Assembly: GCA_014925825.1 (NCBI GenBank)
Contig: JACGCK010000015.1
Span: 1 to 64,000, forward strand
From: Pholiota molesta
Taxonomy: Eukaryota; Basidiomycota; Agaricomycetes; Agaricales; Strophariaceae
Reading direction: 5' to 3'
DNA: 64,000 nt
Program-made: the position numbers and the translations under genes
Shown here: positions 23,345 to 37,096 of the stretch, piece by piece
Layout of the letters: each line of letters starts with the position of its first letter
Position numbering within the stretch: position 1 is the stretch's first letter
Notes under the pieces: model-generated
Databases searched by the model: none
Told to the model about the DNA's origin: nothing
Seen by the model: the letters and a program-made list of their open reading frames with translations, nothing else

Positions 23345-24843
23345 GCTGTCAGTAGTAACTGAAAAAGGCTGGCGTTCGTCGAGACCAACAGCGATGACAA
23401 TGTTTGGTGACGGGCTTGAAGCCAAACAAGTCCAAGCTCGGCCAATTAGAGCATCGTCCAATGAGTCAATCTTTGCTTGTGAAGTTGTTGTGAAGCTCTT
23501 TTTATCAATACTGACGAGATACAAAGACGGCGCTTTATACGAAGAAATTGGAGCCGATAGTTTTTTCTGACTCAATGTGCATGAGGGTGAGTCATCAGAT
23601 TTTCGCTATTTTCTCCTTTACTGAAGCCTGACTGAAGCTGATATGTCGAGACGGGTTTGGTATAGTTATTAATAATTACTGGCCAGAGTTTTACCGACGC
23701 AGAATTCAATTCCCGAAGAAAACACTCGGACAGAAAATATTGTTATTGCTTGGTATAAAGCACTAGTCAACCCATTTCTGTAGACACACTCGATCACCCC
23801 ATATCTCATTTTATGTATTATCTTACTTTTTCAATCGCAGTTGGACGCGTGTGTGTGTCTGTACATAGTTATTTTTTTCTTCTCGCAGTTTTAAGAAGTG
23901 CACAGCGAAAATCATTGGAATATTTACACGAGTGCGCATGTCAGTCACTGCAATAGGCTTGATTCAAAAACTACAATATTTCACAATACATTCTGTCAAC
24001 TATCTAGTACATTTCAGTGTTCTTCACTATTCACAAACAAGCACGAACATCAAAGAAAGCATGGCCAAAAACGACAGAAGCTTATATGGAAACTGGATCA
24101 AGGAGGAAAGAGGCAGCAAGGAAGGAAGAACGAGATTGGGAAGCATGGATTCAGAGATAAAAATGGAGAAGAAAACACAAGGAAATTGTACTTCCAAGGA
24201 CGGCAAGGCTGAAAAAAGTGATGAAGAGGCCAACACATCAGATGGCCTCAACACCACCCAAATAGATCAAGACAAAAAATTGAATAAACCCAACAAGGAA
24301 TTCAAAGAAACGGGAAAGGGACAGAGATAGAAAAACTCGAGGGACAGAGCAACTCAGAAAACCACAAATAACATCGGACTTCCGGAGGTCATTTGACAGG
24401 CCATCAATCAGGTCGGGGTGGGGTCCCAAAGGAGCAGACCGCCCCCCAGGCTTGGTTGAAGGTCAAAAAGCCAGCGGACACCCATTCCTTTCCTCAGTTT
24501 CATCGGAAACCAAAGAGAAGAGTAGTAAAACAGGGTGTGTGCGCAAAAAAGAACAATGATGAAAAAGGAAGCGGGGGAATGCTTCCTCTTTCTGTGTCCT
24601 TTCTAATGAATAATTTAAAGGATGGTAGGTGTCTTTAGAGGTTGATAAACATCCACTTTGGTGACAATAGGACGAAAGCGCCGTCGGTGTTGCCAAGCGG
24701 TGGGGAAAGAAGTCAATAAAAAGCATGTTTGACGACGACGAACAAGATTAACGATGATGCTATAATATGAATTAGACACGACCTTCCCAAGAAAGAATAG
24801 ATAAGAGACGCAGGGTATTCACCGTGTCAAGCAACGGCTCCAC
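23345..24843. other. Intergenic stretch between the SWI3/RSC8-like and Zn2Cys6 genes
   Basis: This contains the upstream region of the SWI3/RSC8-like gene and probably the 3' UTR of the Zn2Cys6 gene. A Lys-rich plus-strand frame at 23932-24330 has no domain or splice support, and I do not call it. Confidence 0.45.
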
Positions 24844-26181
24844 TCATACGCTCTTCTCCGCCTCAGCCTCTCCGTTCGCCGATACTTCCTCTCCTACCGG
24901 CGCCGCGCCATTCTCCTGCCCCTCCAAGCCATCCTTGCCCTTCTCAGCAGCAACAGCCATGGGCGCTGCAGTGACCTTGGTCTTCTTCGTCCGCGGTTCT
25001 CCGTTCTTCCCTGTCCTGGGCCTCTTCTTGCCCGTCCCATTCACGTTAGCCCCACTCTCAACTGCCGCCACCCCATTCGCGCTGCCAGAGGATGGAGGTG
25101 CGTCGTCGGGTTTGCCCGACGCCTCAGCGGGGTTGACTGTCTGCGGTGGCTGCTGCTCGGGGGCGGCCATCTGCGGAGCTGTTGGCTGCACAGGGGGTGC
25201 GGCCTGAGGTTGGGAGTGGGGGGCCCCAGGCGGTGGGGGGCCGGGATACATTGTCGGCGGGTAGTGCGGGAAGGGAGGGTAACCTCCTGGGTGGATATAA
25301 TATGGCATCATCGGCTGGCCGTTGTTGGAATGTGCGGAGGGCGAGCCGTCGGGGTTGGTGTTTGGGTTCGGTGTGGAATTGCTGGAATTCGGGTGGCCCT
25401 CCGGAGGAGGTGGCGGATGCGGCATGAATCCGGGCGGGGGTAATAGACGGGGTAGTATGACCCTTCAGGCGGTGCATACTGCGCGACGGCGTGGATTGCA
25501 GCAGCAGTTGTTGAAGAAGAAGGGGGGGTCCATTCGCCGTTGAAACTGTTGCTATCCGATTCGTTTTTGTTCTTCCTACGATAAGGGCCACGCTTGATGC
25601 CCTTCTTGCGTTCCTTCCGTTGCCCATCAATGCAAGTGTCGGCAATACCGTATTTGACACATCGCTCGCAAGGTCTGTTTTCGTCGCACCGCTTGCACGC
25701 GCCTGCACAATTCGTACACTATCCCCACAAAGATAAGTCAACGACACAACCAAGAAGGATATGAATAATTCTCACAGCCATCTTAACTTGCTTGCGCTTA
25801 GGTCGCGAGAGTGCAGATGGGGCCGGATTTGCTGGCGGAGCGCCGAACTCTACGTGAGAATTCAGCGGCGATACAGAGGATTCTCACAAGAAAACAACAC
25901 CTACGTTGAGTCTGAGGGGGTGGATAGGCGTATAGGACACCTGGTACGCCTGGTGGAAGACCAATCATGAAATGGGGAGGTACTCCTCCGTTTGGAGCGC
26001 CTTCTGGATGGCTGCCGTCCGGAGGAGGTGGGTAGGCATAGAACGGCGGCATGAATGCTCCAGGAGGCCCCGGTGGTGGATACGGGCCGCCATTGTAGCC
26101 TTGAGGCGGGAATGGGACGAGTGTGGGCTGCGGGTAGGGGTGCTCCTGCGTTGGAGCTGTCGACTTCGACTGTTCAGTCAT
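24844..26181 (-). CDS. Proline-rich Zn2Cys6 transcription factor (one apparent one-base frameshift)
   Basis: A fungal binuclear zinc-cluster DNA-binding protein. It starts MTEQSKSTAP (ATG at 26179-26181) with a Pro/Gly/Tyr-rich region. Two introns precede the zinc cluster, which reads C-x2-C-x6-C-x5-C-x2-C-x8-C (CTNCAGACKRC, CERC, GIADTC), followed by a basic stretch KERKKGIKRGPYRRK. The C-terminal half is again Pro-rich, then Lys/Arg-rich (KKRPRTGKN) and ends EAEKSV. At the G-run 25436-25440 (C-run on the coding strand) the frame changes by one base between YYPVYYP and PPGFMPHP. One extra base would join the two Pro-rich halves, and no intron consensus explains the shift. It may be a homopolymer sequencing error or a real lesion. 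Targets are unknown. Confidence 0.85.
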
Positions 26182-27242
26182 CGCTCGCAAATCGAGCACG
26201 ACCGATACGTGGCAGCGACTGTGGTGGATTCTCTGGCAGATATGAGGAAAAACATGGTTAGTATGGATGCTATGGGCGCGGCATAGTGTGTGCCACTGTG
26301 GTAAGGGAGTAAGAAAAATGCTCACTCCGATTCAAGTTTCCGAGCTCAGACTCAAATGTCCGCTTGGGGCGTGAAAGAGCAGCGGCAGCACCGTGCGTGG
26401 CGTTCGTCTGTCCAATATCTGATCTGGTCCTAGCGCTCTGCTGACTCGGCAGCAATGTTTCTCTCCGTGCTTTTCTGGCAAAATATGAGGATATGGGAGG
26501 TGGAAAGAACAGCGGCGCTCCTGCGGTTTACCTTGCCACGCGTGTGAATCTCCGCTGCTTTTGGCTCGTGCACGGTCCATCAACCGCCTTGGGCATCATA
26601 GATGACGAGCCACTCGTGGAGAACAGCGCCGATAAACAGGTTTTGCGATTGGGATGGATGAATGGCGCAACAGAGCGGATTCATGGTGGTGGCGGAAGCT
26701 TCAAAGCCGGGGACGAGACGAGGATATGTTCAAGGGCGCCGATTCAAGTTGAGCAGACTCCGCTATAATCCTCCGCTCTGACATTTCCTTGATATCCAAT
26801 TGATATCTATAGACTTCTATCTCACTTTCTCGGTTATCACTTGGAGCTCTTCCCCATTCTGACCCCTCAGCTCTGCGACTGACGTGCGAGCGAGTCTATG
26901 CTTTGATGTGCAGGGTTGCCAGTCTAACTAATTTCACTCATATTTCAAGCATTTGTTGGAAAAACCAGTGCATTCAGATACCACGATGACATCTCAAGTT
27001 CTCAACCACTAAAACTGCCTATGCTTTTGGAACTTTGATCCTTCTGAGCTGGGTATTTGGCAACCACAATCTTGAAGGATCCAAATCTGACGAACGATTG
27101 ACTATTGCCCATTAGTAACTTATGCACAAAATACAGTTATGATCTAAGGTTCTCTATGCCATGAATTCTATCGCTACATTTTTTAGTTGATTACTTTGCC
27201 GTCGCCCAACTTTCAAACCCTCCTACAGTCAGGAAGTTAGTT
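26182..27242. other. Intergenic stretch
   Basis: No supported gene. Upstream region of the Zn2Cys6 gene on the left; 3' flank of the Old Yellow Enzyme gene on the right. Short frames at 26270-26768 lack features. Confidence 0.5.
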
Positions 27243-28779
<1,537 letters not shown>

Positions 28780-30979
28780 TGCGAACGATGAAAAGACAGT
28801 GTTATCTTGTCGAGAGATTTCGCGACCTTTATACTACCACTCGACCAGATGACAAATACATCTGCAGCTGATTATAATGTTTGTCATCTGTTTCTTTATA
28901 AGATAAGATTCAGCTGACAATAAAGGGTCGACTGCGTCGCCTCAGCACCTGGCTGTACTAGTATGCTGTTAGGCTATGGCGTCAAGTAGAAACATGAACA
29001 GATTTTTTGGCCGAGCGTTGTAAACATTAAGTATTAGTATCATAATTTAATGAGCTTTACCTTATTAGGTTGATGTTAGAACTTAGGATTAAGTGGTGTT
29101 TACAAAAAAGTACATTTGTCGAGGATGGTAAATGATTCAAATTTATGAATATTATTGTATGTTGCTGGTAGCAACATAGGAGATAAGGAAATAAGATGAT
29201 GTGAAGTGAAGAACTCAAGATCTTTTTATGCCTAGTTGTTTTATCTTGGGTTTCTCAGACATTTCCAGAATTTCGTGCCAGCAGCAATAATCATATGTAA
29301 GGGATTTGGCCAAGACCACTGTATGTTGGTCTGATGTAGTAGGCACTAACTTCCATTAATTCAATTGCACCTCATATATTTTTTCAAGTTTATGTCAGGT
29401 TTGGGGAGGGAGAAAAGGAGGGAGGTGAATTTTTTTTCCATATGATTCTTCTAAAGAAAAGAAGAAAGAGGAGTACATTTTCGAATCTCGGCGCAGAGAC
29501 GGTAATCTCAGTGCTTGTTCGGGGGGCAACTTTTGAACTCACTCCCTACGAACGATTTGCACATGTTTGTTGGGGGGCGACTTTCGAACGAGTACCCAGC
29601 CTGTTTACGTTGTACTTATTTGTTCGGGGGCAACTTTTGAACTCGCCCCCTACGAACGCTTTGCACATGTTTGTTCGGGGGCGACTTTCGAACGAGTACC
29701 CAACATCATCAACCGACATGTTGCTAAATCGGGTTGTTTGTTCATGTTACTAATTTCGACCGAGTGGGACCATGCTTTACAGCCAGGTGAATTCGTTCTC
29801 TTTGCTTGAGCTCAACTTTGGGCTCGATACGGGTGTTGTTGGGAAGAAATAAAATAAATAAATAATAAATAGAAATATTCAAGCTCTTCAAGAAATTGAC
29901 TCACAGACCAGTCAGCAACAGCAATGACATGCATCTAATGGCGCAGTTAGTACCCGAAATGCGAGTACTAGACACCTGAGAAATATCAAGAGGTGCAGTT
30001 TTGTTTTCAGTCTGGAAAAACAATAAAAGACAGGCATTCAGAGTAAGGGAAACATGGCAGAATTTCAACAGATCAGCTGCATTTCAGGTCTTGAAATACC
30101 ACTCAAAAATAGGGTTTTACTATGCTGGAATAGTTAATTTTTTTTCGCGCGCTGCGCGGCTCAAAACACTCGTCATGAGTAATTTATTAGGGCGCCTATT
30201 CTCAAAAAAAATCATGTATCATTCTAAATTATGCCAGTCACCGGCTGCTTTCATTAAGATAGCTTCAAAATTACATTTTTGACTCTTTATATACTTTTGT
30301 ATAATTTTCAAAAGGATTGGAAGCTGCCAGAATTTACCTGCACTTCACAGAAATGCAAGAACATCGAAACTGACGAGGTGGACGAGCCATGTTACGCAGT
30401 GTCACGATCAGTCACATGTCTGCCAGATGACCCCAAGGGCCGTAGACACCTATATGGTGTGTTTCTCCAGCTCAAACTGAGTATCTAGAGCACAGACACT
30501 TTCATAGACTTGAAAAGAATGTAGTTCTTAAATTTTACACATTTAAGATGCATGGTACGCGGAAATCTGACTGCCCAGTGTGCTGTCACAACAGAGTGAC
30601 ATGAAAAAATACCTTATCTTAGGTAATAAAATTCGGTATCGGTATCGGTATCGTCCAACAACACCACTAGCGAGCCCAACTTTGAAGCGCCCAAGCCGAG
30701 GCAAACGCTTACAGTATTTCATCCTGAGCCCATCCTAGGCGAGCACCGAGTTGTGTCCAGATTGGGTATCTCGCGAGACTAATTTGGTAAATATGTAGAC
30801 TGATGTAGATCCCCGAATCAGCGTAAGTCCATCTGGTACACGGCCGAACGAGACTCATACACATCAGCACGTACAAATACGATGAAATTTTCAATATATA
30901 GCTTTCATTTTCAAGGAAAGTGCTTCAAACAGAGAAGGTTCGATACTTTAGATATACACATCATCGGCAAGATGAAATT
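28780..30979. other. Gene-free stretch with a 105-bp tandem duplication
   Basis: No supported coding region in 2.2 kb. Two diverged copies of a unit of about 105 bp containing TGTTCGGGGG(G)CAACTTTTGAACTC begin at 29516 and 29621. A (GGTATC)n tract lies near 30633-30652. The remainder is AT-rich intergenic sequence. Confidence 0.5.
29516..29725 (+). repeat. 105-bp tandem duplication
   Basis: Copy 1 begins TGTTCGGGGGG at 29516 and copy 2 TGTTCGGGGGC at 29621. Both continue through CTACGAACG, TTTGCACATGTTTG and GCGACTTTCGAACG. Each copy itself holds two related halves (CAACTTTTGAAC and CGACTTTCGAAC). Confidence 0.8.
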
Positions 30980-31135
30980 CACAATGTTTAGTTCATAAAT
31001 TTCAGGATAGTCAAGTGTTTTCTTTTTTTTTACGGAAAAGACCTGGAAAGGCGCGATAGCTTAGAGGACAATAGTCACTGTCCTGCAGTTTATATCCCTA
31101 TTGCAACAAGAATGGCTGATGAGTAATCCAAAAGG
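30980..31135 (-). pseudogene. Kinase-like relic (3' end fused to 5' exon fragment)
   Basis: 30986-31075 matches the last codons and stop region of the kinase-like genes (CATAAATTTCAGGATAGTC on the plus strand). 31085-31135 matches the first-exon segment coding for FWIAHQPFLLQ, with an internal stop. Almost the whole gene between them is gone. This relic marks the left edge of the tandem duplication. Confidence 0.65.
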
Positions 31136-31257
31136 GTCTGTTCGGCATTGTTGTTCATGGGGAATAAATTATTGATATATAAAAAAGAAAGAACGAAGAC
31201 TCGAGAAATTAAAATACAAAAGTCGCTATTTAGATACATATACATCATCGGCAATGT

Positions 31258-32596
31258 TCAGTGAATAAATTTAAGGATAGTCGAGTGTTTCATATGGAAA
31301 AGACGCAGTAACTTAGAGGATAATGGTTTTCTAGACTTGGGAAAGTCGAATTTCTGTCGAACTTTCAGTGGTATGTGTGGGCGCCAAACACGGCGAGACA
31401 TATCAGCCTCGGTGAAGGACGATACGATAGTTTGGAAGAGTTGATGCGCTTCAGCCGCGGTTGGCCGTTTGTCAGGATCCGGACACGTCATGGCCTCGTA
31501 CAATGGCTTCAAAAACTCGAGGCCAGAATCATAATGCTAATCAATTGATAAACGTGGTCAATGCCAATGTAGTGCAGTATATTCCAATTACGTACCCTGA
31601 ACATAGGTTGGAATGCCGTTCCTAGTTGATACACGTCCAGCTTGAATGGGTTATACGGAACTGTTTCGGACATTTCTGGTACATTGCGTGCTTGCCCAAC
31701 TTTTCCAACACATAAAGGGTTCGGATCGTCCGGAGAATACTGGAGAGAGGTTTCGAAATCGATGAAGTAATACTTTAATGGTGCCACTGATCGTCGTTCG
31801 ACCGATTTCACGGAACCAGTCCAATCTTCATTTTCGTAAGGCCTGAAAAAAAAGAAGTCGCCGTTCGGTACCAGTTTCGCCGAATCAACCATCAGGTTGA
31901 AGGTGCACGCGTCTCTGAGGACGTCATCGTCAGATAACAATATCGAAGGCAATGAATATGCTCAGGCAAACCTATGCGCTATACGATGTTCGTGCATAAA
32001 TTCCAAACCCTGTCACGAATGTCAGTAAATAAATTTGACGTGGTACTCTGAGAAATAAGAGTTGCTCACTTCAAGAAATTGCTTAGTATATTCAACCACT
32101 TCACTGACATAGCGGAAAGGATGGTCGATGTCTTGGGCAAGAAGAAGAAGTGGCATGACAATCCAGACTACGTCTTCTCGATCGGGAACCACTATCTTCT
32201 CAAGCAGTGGAACAGTATGGTTTCGTGGATCGGCCAGTAAATCCGGGGAATTCAGGTATTCCAAGATGGGGACATCCCTATCGGTTCTGACCAGCTTCAA
32301 TACTACTTTTACACCATCCGAGACTCGGATAGCATCCAACACGCCACCTGGCTGATGATGAGGAATACTCGTTACTGTTGATCGAGGTGCGGTGACATAC
32401 AATGACTCACCATCATGCATGCGGAATCAGGACAAGATAAGGGATCTCGTTTCTTCTTGCTCGTCTGCCAGGAAGGAATCCAGTTTGGAGAATATCGGTC
32501 CCGCAATTTATATCCGTGTTGCAACAAGAAGGGCTGGTGAGCAATCCAAAACTCTTCCCAAGGCCTAATTGCCCATTTTGAACTTGAGTTCTCCAT
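31258..32596 (-). CDS. Protein-kinase-like protein, copy 2
   Basis: An apparently intact gene of about six exons starting MENSSSKWAIRPWEEFW at 32596. The N-lobe has KVVLKLV (candidate ATP lysine) and EYLNSPDLLADPRNH. The catalytic loop is HRDACTFNLMVD, assembled across an intron between HR and D. The magnesium-binding motif reads IDFETS, with Glu replacing the Gly of DFG. The C-lobe has VPYNPFKLDVYQLGTAF and CPDPDKRPTAAEAHQLF, ending ILKFIH. There is no classical glycine-rich loop. The overall layout (FMHEHRIAHRD, YYFIDF, PEMSE, PYNPFKLD) is that of the large Agaricomycete kinase-like expansion. Catalysis is possible but unproven, and substrates are unknown. It shares unit A with the small gene at 35264-36346. 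Confidence 0.85.
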
Positions 32597-32899
32597 GGTT
32601 ATATCTGGCCGATGACTGTCATAGGGAGAAGAAGTTAAGAAATTGAACTTGGAACTTTGAGGTCTGTTCTGTCCTTTCGCTGAAGCGGAGATTCAAAGAT
32701 GCCAGTCGCACGCTCAGTTATGTTGTACGGCAACCAACTTCGGGCTTCGGTCATATTGATAGAACTATTCTCCCTGCCGTTTCCTTATGAGCATCAGTCG
32801 ATAAACTGAATGCGCGAGAGACAGACCAAGATTTCAGCTTCGAAGACATTGCACATTGCATCCTTGAGCATATATATACTTTGACTCATTACCCGTCTA

Positions 32900-33175
32900 C
32901 TGTACAATTCCGACCAAGTGCTCGCATCACGCGTCACAGAGCTGATCGAGCCGAGCACTTTGGGCAAATTGTCACGCTCACAAGCAAAAATCGAGCACTT
33001 TTTTCCAGAAAAATCTCTGGTAGAGCTCTATTTTCAGTCAATTACCTGTGAAAAATGCTAAAAATCGAGCACTTTTGGCCTTTGTCACGCAAATTTTTTC
33101 AAATCGAGCCGTCGAGCACTTGACAAAAACGTGTCACACAAAATTTGGGCCGAGCACTTGGTCGGAATTGTACAG
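32900..33175. mobile_element. Mariner-type MITE, 276 bp
   Basis: Inverted ends of about 25 bases (CTGTACAATTCCGACCAAGT and onwards) are flanked by TA on both sides (32898-32899 and 33176-33177), the target duplication of Tc1/mariner elements. The interior repeats CGAGCACTT several times and contains no coding region. It is present in unit A and absent at the equivalent place in unit B. Confidence 0.88.
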
Positions 33176-33177
33176 TA

Positions 33178-35263
33178 TAATCTGCATCATGTGCATGCTC
33201 TGGAATTTAAAGTCTGCGGAGGCGCTGGATCTCATTTTCTAGTTGCAAAGCTTCAAAGCTTCAAGCTTCAAGCTCAAGCTTCATGCCTCAGGCTGCAAGC
33301 TCAAGATTGACCGCTGCCTCACTTGGTTTTGGTCACGCTCCTTTGTCTCTCTCGTCGTTGTCGATATTTCAGAGCATCAGCTTGTGCAATTGCTCACCGC
33401 TAGCGCCTTTTAGTTACGAGTCTATATTTATAGACTCGTTCTTTATCACTGGCCATCCGCCAACTTTCGTTACGCCAAACGCGCCGGATCATCCCGCGCA
33501 CGGCATCCTCCGCTTATCGGACCGCCATTCCCCTCCGCGGGTCCCTATCATCCCTTCCACCACCACCACTGTCAGACTTCGCTACCGTACTGCTGCGCAC
33601 CACGCACCCCTCCAGACCCCTCCGACGAGGGATGGCTGCACCTCTCACACCACGTGCACCACCAAGCCGACAAGCCAGCCGCCTAAGGTTATACAGTCTA
33701 CCGGAGGAGCAGGACACAGAGGGTGCCGCGTGCGGGGTATTGACCGAGGGTCGTCTGCCCGTCATCGGTACGTTGCAACGTCATTCCCGCTGCACAGCGC
33801 CTACTAACCACCCAGTTCCCAAACGCTCGGTGTGTTTCATGCGGCTGAAGGAAGCGCGGCGTCCCTTGCAAGGTATGGTGCTACATCACCTGATGACAAC
33901 CCCCCACTGACTGCTCTTGGCTGCTCTCCACACCCACAGGAGACCATTCCCGCTTGCGCTCCTTGCCCGCCACATCATTCTCGATTCACAAATGCCCTGC
34001 CTCAGTATACCGCCATGAAGTGACACCCGCAGCACCGCAACACCGAACGGCCGCGTCGCGACAACCACAACACCAAGACACGGCGGCGCCACCCCCGCCA
34101 TGTGGGGCAGCGTGCATTGCGTACCGACTCGCCACATCACCCTCGACGGGACGACCCACGCGATCCCATCACAATGCCTACCGTCCAACTCATCACGATC
34201 CAACTCAACGCCGCCACTACATTAACAAACGGCTGCGACGCGACGCCCACATGCGCTGCGACGATGAACGGCCACGTCACAACTACCACAACACCGTTAT
34301 GTGGTCCGCCACGCCCTACACCACCGCGTTGCCGTCAACAGGACAATACATGTGCCAGTGCCAGTGCCATGCCCCCCCAATTCATCACAACGCCACTGCC
34401 ACATCACCACCCCACTGGCGGCTCTGTGTCGCGATGACACCGGCGCTTTGTCGGGTCCGACACTGATAGGTACGTCTTCCCGCCTCCCTACTAACTCTAC
34501 CTCAGCAACGAGCGCATATGTGAGGGCACACGGGCGGCGGGCGACAATGATGCCCGCGTGCGCATTGTCAATGCGCGCTGCCCGTGGGTGTTTTTGAGGT
34601 ATTAGTTAGAGTACTATAGATAATGTTAGATTAGATAGGATACAATAACTTCAATACAAATGTTTAAATTCAACATTTATGATTTGAATCTTCCTGTCTA
34701 AATAAGATTTGCTAGTCTAGTGCAGTAAAGTTTTCTCAGTTCTGATTTTTTTTTGCTCCATTCAAGCTACGTTATGATTTTTTTGGACGAGTACCTGCCA
34801 TGCGTAGCAATGGCCTTCAAGACAAGTTATCCATTGTGCTTCCGGTGCTCCTGTGCGTCTGCTCGCTGCCCGAGCAACTTGGTGTACCCGTTGTGAGGCC
34901 ATAACGCGCCCAATACCTTCCGCATGGTCCATATCGCGAGAGCAATTCAGGCGGGTGCGCTGATGCCAATTGATATCCATGCTTAGCACTTACCATGATC
35001 CTACTTCCATATTTTCATTCTCAATCAACTTTTCACCGGATCCTTGGAAATATGCTCAGAAGAAAGGTGTCAAGTTTGTTTTGGGGGCACATTTTTTAGG
35101 TAAAATAAATACTATGTATCATATTCATATTCAAAAGAAAATAATAAATTCTGGTTGCTTCTAATCATATAACTTCTGTTGAAACTCGGAAGACATCGCA
35201 AAACTGTCGCACTTTTATCTTTCCTGTAATTAACTATTCTTGTCCCCAAGTACCATCCGATTA
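33178..35263. other. Gene-free, partly C-rich stretch in unit A
   Basis: The left edge has CTTCAAG-type short repeats (33245-33305). About 33450-34600 is C-rich with Pro/Thr/His-rich frames in several phases but no domain, no consistent splice structure and no counterpart in unit B. The remainder (34620-35263) is AT-rich. I see nothing identifiable; a decayed insertion is possible. Confidence 0.4.
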
Positions 35264-36346
35264 TTACGACGAGCAGGGCTCTTCCTCCTCTAAAATGGCT
35301 GTGGACTTCTCTGAGACCCCATCCTCAAACTCCAAGAAGTCATTTGGCTGTCCAGTCGAATTTATGTAGCGATGCCTGATGTTGCAGTGGAATGGCTAAA
35401 TGAGCTAACATTTCTTCAACATAGAAATATGTTCGTACCATTGATACCCAAGAGTTGGATTTCTACCCGGAGGCGTATACCTAGAAGAGCTTCGAAAATC
35501 AATCAATGACGTTGAAAGTTGTTCAACAACTTAAACATCAGATATATACCTTGCAACTGGTTCAGTATGCATACCATGATGGGGCCTTGAAGGTGAATCA
35601 CCAAACCTGTCCATCCTACATCATAAGTATATATCCACATATTCCAGGAAATTATGAATACCTGGGAGGAGCAGGAAGTGGGGCCGGTACTGGTTGCGGA
35701 GTGGGTTCGCGCATGTACGACGATTCCATTATACTAAACTCTGATGGCGATGGGGATGGACCTCCCCTCGAACTACTGTCATCAAAGGCGGGGGAAGGAG
35801 TATAGCGTTCTTTTATTTTGCGTCCCATATAATAGGCCGCCTTTTCCGCCAATTTCGCGTTTTGGACCGCTCTCTCTTCCTCCAGTTCAGCTTGTTTAGC
35901 CATCTTCTGTGATTGGGTCTAGAAAAGATGAGAGAAAGAGGTCACTGTCATTAATATTAGCTTTTACAAATGGAAGGAAATTACGCACTAAATAGATCTC
36001 GTGGTCTTGCTCAATGTGCCCTTTGAGCTTCAGGACATCAGCAGTACTCGGCTTTCTTGGAAGGGTGGAATAATAACGCATAAACTCCAGAGATTTCTCC
36101 ATTTTAAAAATCTTTCCGTTGTACCTAATGTATGGTGTTAAGTAGTAGTCAGAAACCTGGACAAAAAGTGGAGTTGGATGCAGAAGCTTACGGGTCTAAC
36201 TGTTCGACCCCGAAATCGCGCGCATCTTTGATCGCGTCCTTTGAGACCTTGTCCAGCTTGTCAGAAAGGTCTGTCTTGATTGATTCCACCTCTTCTTTCT
36301 TCTTGGACCGCGTGTATTTGACTTCAGACTGAGTTGGTTCCAACAT
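35264..36346 (-). CDS. Unknown small protein, copy 1 of a duplicated pair
   Basis: I do not recognise this family. It starts MLEPTQSEVKYTRSKKKEE at 36346 with a Lys/Glu-rich segment (DLSDKLDKVSKDAIKDARDF). After an intron comes YNGKIFKMEKSLEFMRYYST and VLKLKGHIEQDHEIYL. The next exon is Ala/Glu/Lys-rich (MAKQAELEEERAVQNAKLAE), then RKIKERYTPSP and a Ser/Pro-rich tail with PTPQPVPAPLPAPP. Small 3' exons carry RYTPPGRNPTLGYQWY and HRYINSTGQPNDFLEFEDG, ending at TAA (35264-35266). No signal peptide or membrane segment is seen. The paralogue at 39574-40608 keeps the splice sites and the RKIKERYTPSP and YIN...GQP blocks, which supports a real gene. The small 3' exon borders are less certain. Confidence 0.7.
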
Positions 36347-37096
36347 TGGGAGAATGAGTTACGGCGGGCCAGAAGTGGTTACGCGGGCGCAATGGGAGGG
36401 CTTCTTTGAAGTACAGCCTATTTAAGGTCCAGCCCTTTAGCACAGGAAATGCAAATATTCTCAGCAGGATCGTGTAGAAGATGACCAGAAAAGTCAATTC
36501 GTCAACTACGAGTCCTGAAAATTCAAATCGGCGGCAATAGGTATGCGCTTGAAACCAATTTTTAGGGTCAGAACAGGTCAGAACACATGGCGGCGCAGCT
36601 TTGGGACATTATCTAACCTTAGGTCTCTTCTATTGTTGGCCCTGTTTCTTCTTGTTTTCTGGCAAAGACACTGGAGCATCGATGGGATCAATACCAAATA
36701 AGGAAGTCTGTGGGCGGTACATCAACGCCATCACGAAGCAAGCGTTGTGTTCGATGACTCGGAGACAACTCCGACAAGACTTTGGGCTGCTGAGAAGGAT
36801 ACTTTTTCACTCCATAATAAGCTTAGTCTAAAAGTAGGACCAGAAACTCCCAGCCGGAGATCCATCGACTGTCATGAATGGTTGCACCGCCGTAGAACAA
36901 TGTGGAGATGCTAGTTTATATCCCTATTGCAACAAGAATGGCTGATGAGCAATCCAAAAGGTTCTGTTCGGGCTCTGTGGACGGCGTTGTTGTTCATGGG
37001 GAATAAATTATTGATATATAAAAATGAAAGAACGAAGACTCAAGAAATTAAAATACAAAAGTCACTATTTAGATACATATACATCATCGGCAATGT

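Larger units (their letters stand above)
31085..36912. repeat. Tandem segmental duplication, unit A
   Basis: The unit begins in kinase first-exon sequence (TTTATATCCCTATTGCAACA, 31087) and ends ACAATGTGGAGATGCT (36912), directly followed by the same kinase fragment that starts unit B. It contains a kinase-like gene (31258-32596) and a small unknown gene (35264-36346). It is about 1.5 kb longer than unit B, because the interval between its two genes holds a mariner-type MITE and a C-rich gene-free stretch. Confidence 0.8.

Noticed and set aside
23932..24330. Lys-rich 132-codon frame
   Set aside because: Low complexity, no domain, and it lies in what is probably a 3' UTR or intergenic region.
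33283..34597. Pro/Thr/His-rich frames in the C-rich stretch
   Set aside because: Several phases are equally open, there is no splice logic, and there is no counterpart in the duplicated unit B.
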